Program-made: the position numbers and the translations under genes
Part shown: piece after piece, positions 17,215-27,418 of the stretch
Layout of the letters: each line of letters starts with the position of its first letter
Numbering within the stretch: position 1 is the stretch's first letter
Notes under the pieces: model-generated
Seen by the model: the letters and a program-made list of their open reading frames with translations, nothing else
What the model was told of the DNA's origin: nothing
Database searches by the model: none
Assembly (NCBI GenBank): GCA_026645415.1
Contig: JAPEVH010000006.1
Span: forward strand, 1-64,000
Source of the DNA: Candidatus Electronema sp.
GTDB taxonomy: Bacteria > Desulfobacterota > Desulfobulbia > Desulfobulbales > Desulfobulbaceae
Length of the DNA: 64,000 nucleotides
Direction: 5' to 3'

Positions 17215-18675
17215 TCACAGCTCTGGCACCTTCCCTTTCACTCCAGCTCGCTGCTCCAGATTCCACGCCGCTTGGAAGAGTATTTCCTCATTGAAATGCG
17301 CGGCCTGTATCTGCATTCCTATGGGCAGCCCTTCTGCGGAGAAACCGCAGGGCACTGAAAGGCCAGGAATTCCGGCCAGATTTGCCGATATTGTCAAAAT
17401 ATCAGATAAATATAAAGCCAGCGGATCGTCTGTCTTCTGGGCAATTTGCCAAGCAGGAGTTGGGGTAACTGGCGAAACCAATAGATCACATGCAGCAAAA
17501 GCCTTAGCAAAGTCATCTCGGATCAGCGTTCGTACCTGCGAAGCCTTTTTATAATAGGCATCATAATAGCCCGCTGACAAAGCATAGGTACCGATCAGAA
17601 TGCGCCGCTTAACCTCATCGCCAAAGCCTTGCGAGCGGGTTTGTCGGTACATGTCAATTAAGCTGTCTGCATCAGCCCGTTTGCCATAACGTACACCATC
17701 ATAGCGAGCTAGATTAGAGCTGGCTTCTGCCGGAGCGATGAGATAATAGACCGCCACGCAATATTCCGTGTGCGGTAGAGAAACCTCGACAATTTCCGCC
17801 CCGGCATCTCGGAGCATATCAATCCCGGCTCGGACAACCCGATCAACATCTGGGTGTAAGCCTTCGCTAAAATACTCGCGGGGAATGCCAACCCGGATAC
17901 CTTTCATACCATCCTGTAAGGCTGCACTGTAACTCGGCACCTCGCGCTTGACTGAGGTAGAATCACGTTGATCATGCCCAGCAATGGTCTGCATCATCAA
18001 GGCGCAGTCAGCTACATCCTTGGTCAGAGGCCCGACTTGATCAAGCGAGGAAGCAAAGGCCACTAATCCGTAGCGCGAAACTCGACCATAAGTCGGCTTC
18101 ATGCCGACCACGCCGCACAGCGAAGCTGGCTGCCGGATAGAACCACCAGTATCAGAACCGAGCGATGCCAAACATTCGCCTGCTGCCACTGAGACTGCCG
18201 AGCCGCCGCTGGAGCCGCCTGCCACATAGCCAAGTTTCCAAGGATTTTGCGGAATTTTATCCTTGTAGGCGCAGTTCTCGTTGGTAGAACCCATAGCAAA
18301 CTCGTCCATACTCACCTTGCCCAGCAGCACCGCATCCTCTGCCAGCAGCTTTTCCACTACGGTCGCATTGTAAGGCGGGATAAAGCCTTCCAGCATTTTC
18401 GAGCCGCAAGTGGTGGGCATGGTCGCAGTGCAAAGCACATCCTTGATCGACAAAGGCAGGCCGCAGAGCATTCCGCCTTGACCTTGCGCCAGTTTTTTAT
18501 CTGCTTGCTCTGCCGCAGCCATTGCTTGATCAGGGTGGAGGCTCAGGTAGGCCCTAACCGTGCCTTCCACCTGCTCAATTCGGGCCAGCATGGATTCCGT
18601 AAGGGCCACAGCGGTGATTTCTCGCGCTGCCAGTTTCTCCTGTGCCTGTCGCAAGGTAAGTGTATGCAAATCCAT
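17215..18675 (-). CDS. gatA: Asp-tRNA(Asn)/Glu-tRNA(Gln) amidotransferase subunit A
   Basis: 486 aa, normal length. It releases ammonia from glutamine for transamidation of mischarged Glu-tRNA(Gln)/Asp-tRNA(Asn). The Ser-cisSer-Lys triad is visible: Lys in LPLSIKDVLC, the Gly/Ser loop AGGSSGGSA, and GSDTGGSIRQPASLCG with the nucleophilic Ser. ATG at 18675. gatB and gatC are not in this window. Last gene of a minus-strand run; 66 bp separate it from yajC. The IS remnant begins directly after its stop, so any native terminator has been displaced. Confidence 0.96.
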   Translation of the reverse strand: MDLHTLTLRQAQEKLAAREITAVALTESMLARIEQVEGTVRAYLSLHPDQAMAAAEQADKKLAQGQGGMLCGLPLSIKDVLCTATMPTTCGSKMLEGFIPPYNATVVEKLLAEDAVLLGKVSMDEFAMGSTNENCAYKDKIPQNPWKLGYVAGGSSGGSAVSVAAGECLASLGSDTGGSIRQPASLCGVVGMKPTYGRVSRYGLVAFASSLDQVGPLTKDVADCALMMQTIAGHDQRDSTSVKREVPSYSAALQDGMKGIRVGIPREYFSEGLHPDVDRVVRAGIDMLRDAGAEIVEVSLPHTEYCVAVYYLIAPAEASSNLARYDGVRYGKRADADSLIDMYRQTRSQGFGDEVKRRILIGTYALSAGYYDAYYKKASQVRTLIRDDFAKAFAACDLLVSPVTPTPAWQIAQKTDDPLALYLSDILTISANLAGIPGLSVPCGFSAEGLPIGMQIQAAHFNEEILFQAAWNLEQRAGVKGKVPEL

Positions 18676-18741
18676 TGTGGTAACAGCCTAAAGGTTATTT
18701 GTTAGCAAACAAGCTGTTGCGATTTCACTTTTCGATAACGA

Positions 18742-19113
18742 TCAGCTACAGCCACCAAGTCCGCAACTTTTGGTCGGAGCTGCCTGTTTGTCATCTACTG
18801 AAGGTATTGGCAGGACGTAGCCTCGATGCACTTTAATCCGCACATTGTCAGTGATTTCCAAGGTGACAGCAGAATCTGTCAGGCCAGTGATGGTGCCATG
18901 CACACCGCCAGCAGTCATCACTTTGTCGCCTTTTTTCAGATTGCCGAGAAAATTTTGTTGTTCCTGAGCCTTTTTCTGCTGCGGACGGATGAGCAGAAAG
19001 TAGAAGACGACAAAAATTAGAATGAGCGGGACAAACTGGCCAACAGCGGCAAAACCTCCCCCGGCTGCTGGTGCTGCGGCTGCGCTTCCTTGGGCAAAAG
19101 CAATTCCAAACAT
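18742..19113 (-). CDS. yajC: Preprotein translocase subunit YajC
   Basis: 123 aa. One membrane helix (VPLILIFVVFYFLLIR, residues ~28-44) followed by the family hallmark RPQQKKAQE and a small cytoplasmic beta domain (GDKVMTAGGVHGTITGL). It associates with SecDF at the Sec translocon. The N-terminus is Ala/Gly-rich and the C-terminus ends in Cys-containing CGLGGCS, which is unusual for YajC and might bind metal or be modified. secD/secF, the usual downstream neighbours, are replaced here by gatA. Confidence 0.93.
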   Translation of the reverse strand: MFGIAFAQGSAAAAPAAGGGFAAVGQFVPLILIFVVFYFLLIRPQQKKAQEQQNFLGNLKKGDKVMTAGGVHGTITGLTDSAVTLEITDNVRIKVHRGYVLPIPSVDDKQAAPTKSCGLGGCS

Positions 19114-19148
19114 AAAATTCTCCGTAAGATTATTGAAAACAGTACAAT

Positions 19149-20105
19149 TTATTCATCGGCTGTAATATGAGCCGCATAGTATGCAGCACCAAACAGGCCA
19201 ATTCGTTCGTCTTGAAGCAAAGAAACCGATATATGAGCAAGCACGTCTTTTGCGGTGCCCGAACCTTGCAGAAATTCCTTTCTGAAGGCATCATTGTCAA
19301 CCAAGAACGGATTTTTCATAGCAACACCACCAGAGATAAACAATTTACCACCCGCCGCCAAAGTGGTGAGCACATAATTTCTGCAATCTCTGGCGTAGAA
19401 TTTGGCAAACCACTGGGTTGTTTCTGAAGCAGCGTTAATCTTGGCAGCAACCTCGCTGGGTTGCAGTTTATTCCCAGTGAGAAACTGATAGAGCATGGCC
19501 AACCCTCTACCAGAAACCAGATCATCACCCACCGGATTCGCTATGCCGGTTTGCTGGACAATGAAGGTACGGTATCGCTGCTCAAATTCATCAGCCGCAA
19601 AAGGGAACGGAATATGGCCAGCTTCAGAGGGAATATGCGCATAAGCAGATTCGTTGATTTTTTTCAAAGTGCCGTGGCCAAGTCCTGTTCCTGCTCCGAC
19701 AATAGCAATATCATCCTGCGTCTGTTCTCTGCTGATCAATGGCAGTGCATCAGCAACCGACTCAGTTAAGCAGCCATACGCCTGCGCGGTAAAATCGTTG
19801 ATGAACGAAATTGCTGTATCGGGATAGAGCTGTTTTAGACTGGATTTGCTGATCTGCCATTTCACATTTGGAAAGGAAAGCAGATCTGCTGAGGTAACCG
19901 GCCCAGGAATGGCCATGACGCATCTGCTGCAATTGTTCACATCATAGCGGCTGTCGTTTTTTTGTATTTGCGATAGCAGGTGTTCAAAAGAGTCAAAGCT
20001 ATTGCTCTTTTCCCATCGTTCATCTTCCAGCGTGAGTTTGTCGTCACTAAGAGAGAATAAGGCAAATCTGCTGTTTGTGCCACCAATGTCACCTGCTATA
20101 ATCAT
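19149..20105 (-). CDS. glk: Glucokinase (Glk family)
   Basis: 318 aa from the ATG at 20105 (MIIAGDIGGTNSRF). An in-frame extension to 20171 overlaps tgt and adds no family sequence. It phosphorylates glucose to glucose-6-phosphate with ATP. Motifs: phosphate-1 GDIGGTNSRFALF, sugar-site FINDFTAQAYG, GAGTGLGHG (phosphate-2) and EAGHIPFPF. C-terminal KLFISGGVAMKNPF is the adenosine motif. It is inserted between tgt and yajC, 11 bp after tgt, and is presumably co-transcribed with them. Confidence 0.9.
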   Translation of the reverse strand: MIIAGDIGGTNSRFALFSLSDDKLTLEDERWEKSNSFDSFEHLLSQIQKNDSRYDVNNCSRCVMAIPGPVTSADLLSFPNVKWQISKSSLKQLYPDTAISFINDFTAQAYGCLTESVADALPLISREQTQDDIAIVGAGTGLGHGTLKKINESAYAHIPSEAGHIPFPFAADEFEQRYRTFIVQQTGIANPVGDDLVSGRGLAMLYQFLTGNKLQPSEVAAKINAASETTQWFAKFYARDCRNYVLTTLAAGGKLFISGGVAMKNPFLVDNDAFRKEFLQGSGTAKDVLAHISVSLLQDERIGLFGAAYYAAHITADE

Positions 20106-20116
20106 TTGAAAATTTC

Positions 20117-21346
<1,230 letters not shown>

Positions 21347-21745
21347 TCACAAGCACCATCCGCCTCTGCAAACCTCTTTTTCTTCTATTGAACCGCCGCA
21401 GCTCTCGTAGCAATGCTGGTATTCATCTTCCCAGCTATCAGAGCGAAGTGGTGGACAAGGCAACGCGCTAGCATGATAGCAGTTAGTTGCTCCAGAAGCA
21501 ATGCAGCGTTCAAACTCTAAGCGCACCATCCGGTTATGATGCTCGCAATTCTTGAGCTGAATTTTTTCATTTTCTATACATTGCTTTCTGTCGCGCTCGC
21601 ACTTCATGACGCACATCTGCCCTTCAGGGCTTGTTGGAGGATGCATTTCCTGTTCTGTCTGAGCATACCGTCCACAGCCGCTCAGAACCATCATAATCGC
21701 GGCGGCCGCTGCCAGACTCCAAAAATGACCTTTACCGATCTTCAT
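21347..21745 (-). CDS. Cys-rich lipoprotein of unknown function
   Basis: 132 aa from the ATG at 21745, chosen because GGGAGGAACG precedes it; the frame opens further upstream without a ribosome site. A lipoprotein signal is clear: MKIGKGHFW, an Ala-rich core and lipobox LSGC. The mature part holds about eleven more cysteines, largely in pairs at regular spacing (CVMKCERDRKQC, CEHHNR, CIASGATNC, HCYESCGG, CRGGWC), a pattern of disulfide-bonded alpha-hairpins (CX3C-CX3C type). Outer- or inner-membrane anchored. No family recognised. Monocistronic, with its own terminator. Confidence 0.7.
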   Translation of the reverse strand: MKIGKGHFWSLAAAAAIMMVLSGCGRYAQTEQEMHPPTSPEGQMCVMKCERDRKQCIENEKIQLKNCEHHNRMVRLEFERCIASGATNCYHASALPCPPLRSDSWEDEYQHCYESCGGSIEEKEVCRGGWCL

Positions 21746-21871
21746 CTTTTCGTTCCTCCCTAGCGTTGTTGGTGAACTGCGCCGTACTATGCGGCACAGA
21801 CGTTGTACATTATAATTATCTATTAATTCATTCAAAGAGCAAAAAGAATATCTGCCTGATCTTTTCTTAAT

Positions 21872-22351
21872 TTAGGCAAGATGTTTTTTGACCAAATCAT
21901 GAAGACAAGTACTGGTCTCTTTAACAACTTGCACACAATGCTTTCGACGGCTGTTTGGATCTGTACGAAATTGTCGTATAGCCTCACTATCTTGCCAATC
22001 AATTTTGGCGATATCAGCACAGTTCATACCACCGTATTCTTCGGTAATTTTAGCAAATTCTTTAATCATCTCTTGCCCAACTTGGTTCATTTTTTGATGA
22101 TTCATCCCTTTGGGTGTGGTTTTCCCTAAAGTAAAACCAATGGTTGCTAATGCCCCAGTGAGTGCGCCACAGATTTGCCCACTGCCTACCATCCCAGAAG
22201 CAAAAGGTGCCATCGCTGCTATCAATTCTTGAGGAGGTTGCTCCTCCCGAAATAGCCCTGCGCAGGCGCATAACACAGCTTGACTGCAATGAAATCCATC
22301 CGCAAATAGCTCTGCTGCTTTGGCCGCTGTAGTCTTTTGGTCTTGCATCAT
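21872..22351 (-). CDS. C_GCAxxG_C_C family redox-type protein
   Basis: 159 aa. The family pattern is visible: FHCSQAVLCA, GSGQICGALTGALATIGF, and later MNCADI and RKHCVQVV cysteines. These proteins are frequent in anaerobes and probably bind a metal or carry reactive cysteines; no function has been proved. AAGGAG lies before two adjacent ATGs (22351 and 22348), and the second has better spacing. It is divergent from the polysaccharide cluster. A 126-bp gap separates it from the lipoprotein gene. Confidence 0.85.
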   Translation of the reverse strand: MMQDQKTTAAKAAELFADGFHCSQAVLCACAGLFREEQPPQELIAAMAPFASGMVGSGQICGALTGALATIGFTLGKTTPKGMNHQKMNQVGQEMIKEFAKITEEYGGMNCADIAKIDWQDSEAIRQFRTDPNSRRKHCVQVVKETSTCLHDLVKKHLA

Positions 22352-22476
22352 TTTCTCCTTGCACCGAGGTTGAAATTATTATACCATGCGCTCCACTTGA
22401 AATTCAAAGAAGAATTTTCAAATTCACTGCGGCAGAATACCGAGGTAGGCATGTTCCTGCAAGTTTGTTTTCTGCT

Positions 22477-22487
22477 GCGGTAGCCAG
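22477..22487 (+). promoter_or_regulatory. ops-like element upstream of the polysaccharide cluster
   Basis: TGCGGTAGCCA matches the operon polarity suppressor consensus GGCGGTAGCnT at nine positions, including the full GCGGTAGC core. It lies 123 bp before the flippase start, on the coding strand and in the untranslated leader, which is where ops elements recruit RfaH-type antiterminators in enterobacteria. It also sits in the 3' arm of an imperfect hairpin (GCGGCAGAA...TTCTGCTGC, from about 22431). No rfaH-like gene is in the window, so the role is inferred from position only. Confidence 0.4.
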
Positions 22488-22606
22488 ACACTATTAGGAT
22501 TTAGGCAGTTCAATTAGATAGTGAATGATTCCAGCAGGTTATAAGATTTCGTTACGTACAAATGTTCAACAAAATCAACCAGTAATATTCGAGAGCAGGA
22601 ACTTAA

Positions 22607-23917
22607 TTGCTAATTGATAAACTCCAGCAAGCCTTTCGCCACGCCGGTTTTCGTAAATATTTTTTTAATACAGGCTGGCTTATGGCGGATAAGGTTCTGC
22701 GCTTATTCGCTGGGCTGTTTGTCGGGGTATATGTGGCGCGTTATCTGGGGCCGGAACGGTTCGGACTGTTGAATTATGCTATAAGTTTTGTCGGACTGTT
22801 CATCGCGTTTGCCACCTTGGGCCTGGATAGTATAGTGGTGCGCAGCCTTGTGCAGAATATTGAAGACAGGGATCGACTCCTCGGTACAGCTTTTATCCTT
22901 AAATTGATGGGCGGCATTTTGCTTTTCGGGTTTGTTGCCTTTGCAGTGCGGTTTACTTCCAGTGACAGTTATACAAAACTGCTGATTCTCATAATTGCCG
23001 GGGGGATGATTTTTGAATCCCTCAAAGTCATTGATTTCTATTTTCAGTCTCAAATACTAGGTCGTTTTTCAGCTATGGCTGGAATCTGTGCTCTTTGCGC
23101 ATCATCATTACTACAGATTTTACTTGTTTTTTTTCAAGTTTCTTTGGTTTGGTTTGCAGTTGCGCAAGTTTTTTCAACAGGAATACTTGCACTGATATTG
23201 TTTTTTTTCTATTTCAAAGCCGGGCGTTCGATTTTTAAGTGGCACTTTTATTGGAGTACAGCTAAAGAGTTATTGCAGGATAGCTGGCCGCTCATTTTTT
23301 CTGGGTTAGTCATTATGATCTATATGCGGATTGATCAGATTATGATTAAGGAGATGCTAGGTACAGAGGAAGTTGGTTTGTATGCTGTTGCAGTTAAATT
23401 AAGCGAGGCATGGTATTTTATTCCAATGACAATTGCATCTTCTTTTTTTCCTGCTATTGTTAATTCTAAAAAGCAAAGTGAAGAACTGTATTATCAACGA
23501 TTACAGAGATTGTATAGTTTAATAGTGTGGCTAGCTCTGGCAATTGCATTGCCAACTACTTTTTTAAGCGATTGGATAATTGGTTTATTGTATGGAGAGA
23601 AGTATAATGGTGCTGGCAATGTGCTGATGATATATATTTGGGCTGGTGTGTTTGTTTCTTTAGGGATTGGACAGGGGAAATTTTGGTTAATTCAAAATTT
23701 GCAAAAGCAACAGTTTGTAATTACTTCTTCATGTTCAATAATTAATATAATATTAAATTTTATTTTAATTAAAAGCTATGGAATTACAGGTGCGGCTCTA
23801 TCTACATTAATATCTTACGCATTAGGTTCTTTGCTGTTTCCATATATAATAAAAGATGCTAGAAAAATGCTAAAAATTTCCTATAAAAGTTTTTATATAA
23901 AAGTTTTTATAAAATGA
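22607..23917 (+). CDS. Polysaccharide flippase (Wzx-like, MOP superfamily)
   Basis: 436 aa, with 10-12 predicted membrane helices. The N-terminal motif YFFNTGWLMADKVLRL...VGVYVARYLGPERFGLLNYA is typical of Wzx/RfbX. It should flip undecaprenyl-linked glycan units to the periplasm. The start is a TTG at 22607 with AGGA eight bases before it; the first ATG would remove the amphipathic N-terminus. Base composition drops sharply within the gene, from ordinary to AT-rich after about 23050. First gene of the polysaccharide cluster; the stop overlaps the next ATG by 4 bp. Confidence 0.88.
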   Translation: MLIDKLQQAFRHAGFRKYFFNTGWLMADKVLRLFAGLFVGVYVARYLGPERFGLLNYAISFVGLFIAFATLGLDSIVVRSLVQNIEDRDRLLGTAFILKLMGGILLFGFVAFAVRFTSSDSYTKLLILIIAGGMIFESLKVIDFYFQSQILGRFSAMAGICALCASSLLQILLVFFQVSLVWFAVAQVFSTGILALILFFFYFKAGRSIFKWHFYWSTAKELLQDSWPLIFSGLVIMIYMRIDQIMIKEMLGTEEVGLYAVAVKLSEAWYFIPMTIASSFFPAIVNSKKQSEELYYQRLQRLYSLIVWLALAIALPTTFLSDWIIGLLYGEKYNGAGNVLMIYIWAGVFVSLGIGQGKFWLIQNLQKQQFVITSSCSIINIILNFILIKSYGITGAALSTLISYALGSLLFPYIIKDARKMLKISYKSFYIKVFIK

Positions 23918-24816
23918 ATAACAAGAAAATTATTATTTGTACAACATTTAGGGATTTCACTAATAGTGAAAATGATACTATACAACATTTTTTTTTGAAA
24001 AGTATTGAAAATCAAACCTATAAAAAATATGAATTAGTGATTACACTTTTTGGCGAAAAAAACGTTAAAAAAGAAATTGAGAAGTATAATTTTAAATCCA
24101 CATTTTACAATGCTAAAGTTGATGATTGTAGATATTCATTAACTAAAGTTCTTGCTAATTCTATTCAAGGAAATATTGATAATTGCATTGTCCTTTGGAC
24201 AACCTGCGATATTATACTAAGCGAGTTTTTCTTTGAGCATCTTGCATCTAAAACAAAATCCTATTCTATAGGAACATCTCATCCGCATTTGCTATTTTCT
24301 AGCATAGAAGATTTTCAGAAATCTAACAAAAGCAGAAGACCAAGGCTTTTCAGCGGATTTGACTTGATTTTTTTTGATAGTTCTATTCTAAATGAAAAAG
24401 TTATTAGAAAAGCTATTGAAAACTACATTTATAATGATTGGGGTATTTTTGAACATTTTTTAATTTCATTGAATGAAATTATTCCGCAGTGCTCTATGAT
24501 AAATTTATATGAGATTTCAAAAATTAGTAAAATTGAAAATGATAGACAATTAACAAATGAACCTAATGCCTTTTTAACAGAAAGCCATAAAAAAAACAGT
24601 TTAACTTTTAATAACTTTTTAAATGATTTCAAGATTAGTAAAAAATATTTTGACTTAGCATATTGTCACATTAAGTTTAAAAATGTATCCAATCCTATTG
24701 GGCATTATTTTTTATTTATTCACGACATCATTAGTTTAGCTTACAGACACATTACAAGAATGATAGCGAGGTTATTACCTCATGTATTAAAAAAAATTAT
24801 TAAAGGTATAAAATGA
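23914..24816 (+). CDS. Putative glycosyltransferase, AT-rich, divergent
   Basis: 300 aa. It begins KKIIICTTFRDFTNSENDT and has SIENQTYKKYELVITLFG, then WTTCDIILSEFFFEHL where GT-A enzymes carry their DxD metal site (here CD-I). This suggests a family-2-like GT-A fold, but only weakly. A C-terminal basic amphipathic segment (HITRMIARLLPHVLKKII) may touch the membrane. Coupled by ATGA overlaps to the flippase before it and the FAD protein after it. Very AT-rich, consistent with acquisition. Confidence 0.45.
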   Translation: MNNKKIIICTTFRDFTNSENDTIQHFFLKSIENQTYKKYELVITLFGEKNVKKEIEKYNFKSTFYNAKVDDCRYSLTKVLANSIQGNIDNCIVLWTTCDIILSEFFFEHLASKTKSYSIGTSHPHLLFSSIEDFQKSNKSRRPRLFSGFDLIFFDSSILNEKVIRKAIENYIYNDWGIFEHFLISLNEIIPQCSMINLYEISKISKIENDRQLTNEPNAFLTESHKKNSLTFNNFLNDFKISKKYFDLAYCHIKFKNVSNPIGHYFLFIHDIISLAYRHITRMIARLLPHVLKKIIKGIK

Positions 24817-26036
24817 AAATTTGTATTATTGGTGCAGGTATTTCAGGTTTATCTATCGCACAAATGCTATCAAAAAATAATGAAGTGAAAATATTTGAAC
24901 AAGATAGCAAAATTGGAGGAATTGCAAAAGTTAAGATGATAGGCAATGTTCCATATCATATGGTAGGTGGACATTGTTTTAATTCAAAAAACAAAGAAGT
25001 CATAGATTTTGTCTTTAGTAAGTGTATGCCAGGAAATGATTGGCATAAAGTTGAAAGAATTGCCAAAATTTTTTTCAAGAACAATTTTATTGATTACCCG
25101 ATAGAATTTTCTGTTCCTCAAATAAAAAAATTTGATGAAAATCTGGCTTTTAAAATAACAAATGACTTCTTTAATACAAAAGAGGCAGCAGTTTTTAATT
25201 TGGAAGATTGGTTTGTAAATAGATTTGGTAAAACGCTAGCTTATGAATATTTTATTCCATATAATAAAAAAATATGGGGGCAGAATCCAATATTAATGAG
25301 TCCTCATTGGGTAGAAGGAAAGCTACCTATTCCCCAAAAAAATACGTTTTTTAAGAGTTTATTTGGTTTTGAAAAAGACAAAATGCCACATTCTACTTTT
25401 TACTATCCTAATTCTAATACACAAAATACATTTATAGAATGTTTAGCAAGAAATCTTAGCATTAAGACTAATTATAGAGTTTCTTCTATCGAAATAAAAT
25501 GCAATAAGTGGCTTGTTAATAATGAAGAAATATTTGATACTGTTATCAGCACAATGCCACTTAACGTAATAGGACAAATAGTTAAAAAAACACCTTGCGA
25601 AATTTTAGAAGCCTCAAAAAAACTCAAGTACAATAAAGTGACAAATATGCTTTGGAGGACAAAAAAAGTTGATGCCACATGGACTTATTACCCGGAGGAG
25701 TCATCTCTATTTCATAGAGTAATCCATATAGGAAATTTCCTTAATCCGAAGCAAAATTATTCAATTACTGAGTCCATTGGGGTTAAATCATATGAAATAA
25801 TGAGGTTGGAAGGCGAAAAAATAGATTATCTTTTAGAACCAATAGATTACAATGTTTCAGATTATGCATATGTTGTATATGATGAAAATCATAAGGCTAA
25901 TATTTCAATAATAAAAGATTATTTAGATGAAATTGGTATTTATACTCTTGGAAGATTTGGAGAATGGGCGTATTACAATATGGACATCTGTATAGAAAGT
26001 GCGATGAAATTGGCAAAGAGGATACAAATGAAATGA
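24813..26036 (+). CDS. FAD-dependent protein of the UDP-galactopyranose mutase/amine-oxidase type
   Basis: 407 aa. Rossmann motif IIGAGISGLSIAQML with the usual acidic residue at strand end (KIFEQDSKIGGIA). YHMVGGHCFNSKN and the mid-region WVEGKLPIPQ resemble UDP-galactopyranose mutase-like proteins of O-antigen loci, and the C-terminus GRFGEWAYYNMDICIESAM is the second FAD-contact motif. It could be a sugar mutase or another flavin oxidoreductase on a nucleotide sugar; the Arg pair of true Glf was not confirmed. Part of the AT-rich trio 22607-26036. Confidence 0.68.
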   Translation: MKICIIGAGISGLSIAQMLSKNNEVKIFEQDSKIGGIAKVKMIGNVPYHMVGGHCFNSKNKEVIDFVFSKCMPGNDWHKVERIAKIFFKNNFIDYPIEFSVPQIKKFDENLAFKITNDFFNTKEAAVFNLEDWFVNRFGKTLAYEYFIPYNKKIWGQNPILMSPHWVEGKLPIPQKNTFFKSLFGFEKDKMPHSTFYYPNSNTQNTFIECLARNLSIKTNYRVSSIEIKCNKWLVNNEEIFDTVISTMPLNVIGQIVKKTPCEILEASKKLKYNKVTNMLWRTKKVDATWTYYPEESSLFHRVIHIGNFLNPKQNYSITESIGVKSYEIMRLEGEKIDYLLEPIDYNVSDYAYVVYDENHKANISIIKDYLDEIGIYTLGRFGEWAYYNMDICIESAMKLAKRIQMK

Positions 26037-26458
26037 ATTTATTGGCACTGGGATGTTGGGAGCATCAGACTCGTTCCCATATAAGCTTGCAGGTCTATTT
26101 TTCGTTTTTTAAATATCTGTATTTACCGAAATGAAGTTTATTTAGAAAAAAATTTATTCCCTATTTATTGATGATCTGGTAAAAAAGTCGAAAAATGGCA
26201 AATCGCAGACGATAACTCAATGGGTTACAAAGCGTTTTTTCGTAAAATTGGACTTGTTGCGGAACCATCATTTATTAATTTCGACACAGAGAATTAATAT
26301 TCTAGCATCAGCAGCTATGACATAGCTGTGTAATGAGAGTGCTTCAAGCTAATGGGGGCTATGAACACTATGATTTTATACTCAAAGTCGATACCTTAAC
26401 CGATTTTTTAAAACTCTGACCTAGTGTTTTTGTGAGATGCACAACTAATTTATTTATA
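26037..26458. other. Intergenic gap with no recognised gene, possible gene debris
   Basis: AT-rich stretch between the FAD gene and the decarboxylase. Two short in-frame pieces look protein-like: SMGYKAFFRKIGLVAEPSFI, ending at a stop near 26298, and a 28-codon frame at 26333-26419 (MRVLQANGGYEHYDFILKV). Neither was assigned to a family. Probably the scar of a lost cluster gene, at the junction between AT-rich and ordinary DNA. Confidence 0.4.
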
Positions 26459-27418
26459 ATGACAAAACGAATCCTCATAACCGGCGGAGCAGGCTTCCTC
26501 GGCTCCCATCTCTGTGAACGGCTTTTAGGTGACGGACACGAAGTTCTCTGTGTTGATAATTGCTTTACCGGCAACAAGCAGAATATCATACACCTCATGG
26601 ATAATCCCCGTTTTGAGTTTATCCGCCATGATATCACCTTTCCTCTCTACGTGGAGGTGGATGAAATTTATAATCTTGCCTGCCCGGCATCTCCGGTACA
26701 TTATCAATATGATCCGGTGCAGACCACAAAGACTATAGTACACGGCGCAATTAATATGTTAGGGCTTGCCAAGCGTATTCAGGCCAAAATACTTCAGGCA
26801 TCGACCTCGGAAGTGTATGGAGATCCGTCTGTTCATCCGCAGCCGGAGACATATTGGGGCAATGTCAATCCCATCGGAATTCGTTCCTGTTACGATGAAG
26901 GCAAACGCTGTGCCGAAACCCTCTTTTTCGATTATCGCCGTCAGCATAAACTCGGCATCAAGGTTGCCAGAATTTTTAACACCTATGGTCCACGGATGCA
27001 CCCTGACGATGGAAGGGTCGTTTCTAATTTTATTGTTCAGGCCCTCAAAAACAAGCCTATCACAGTATATGGAGACGGTTCTCAAACCCGTTCTTTCTGC
27101 TATGTAGATGATATGATAGAAGGGTTTGTCAAATTAATGGGGACAGATGACAGCTTCACAGGTCCTGTCAATTTAGGTAATCCCGGAGAATTTACCATTC
27201 TGGAATTAGCCGAACAGGTTCTGGAGATGACAGGTTCAAAATCTGAGATTCAGTTTAATCCGTTGCCTCATGACGACCCTAAACAGAGAAAACCGGATAT
27301 TTCATTGGCCGGAAAAGAATTGAGCTGGCAACCGAAGGTGAAATTGCAAGAGGGGCTTGTAAAAACGATACAATATTTTGACAACCTCCTTAAACTCAAA
27401 GGAGCACCCAATGCCTGA
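26459..27418 (+). CDS. UDP-glucuronate decarboxylase (UDP-xylose synthase)
   Basis: 319 aa from the ATG at 26459; a GTG at 26432 is possible but adds non-family sequence. Extended SDR: NAD loop [12 protein letters not shown], then the UXS signature [30 protein letters not shown] and the Tyr-x3-Lys pair in [21 protein letters not shown] and [15 protein letters not shown] are substrate-site motifs. It makes UDP-xylose from UDP-glucuronate in the cytoplasm, supplying pentose for the glycan. Overlaps the next gene by 8 bp. Confidence 0.9.
   Translation: MTKRILITGGAGFLGSHLCERLLGDGHEVLCVDNCFTGNKQNIIHLMDNPRFEFIRHDITFPLYVEVDEIYNLACPASPVHYQYDPVQTTKTIVHGAINMLGLAKRIQAKILQASTSEVYGDPSVHPQPETYWGNVNPIGIRSCYDEGKRCAETLFFDYRRQHKLGIKVARIFNTYGPRMHPDDGRVVSNFIVQALKNKPITVYGDGSQTRSFCYVDDMIEGFVKLMGTDDSFTGPVNLGNPGEFTILELAEQVLEMTGSKSEIQFNPLPHDDPKQRKPDISLAGKELSWQPKVKLQEGLVKTIQYFDNLLKLKGAPNA

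Noticed and set aside
22352-22606. A hidden gene in the 255-bp divergent gap
   Set aside because: No frame of useful length or similarity; it holds the ops-like site and a hairpin only.
26333-26419. 28-codon frame as a small gene
   Set aside because: No ribosome binding site, no recognisable family, and it lies in an AT-rich scar. Kept only as possible debris.
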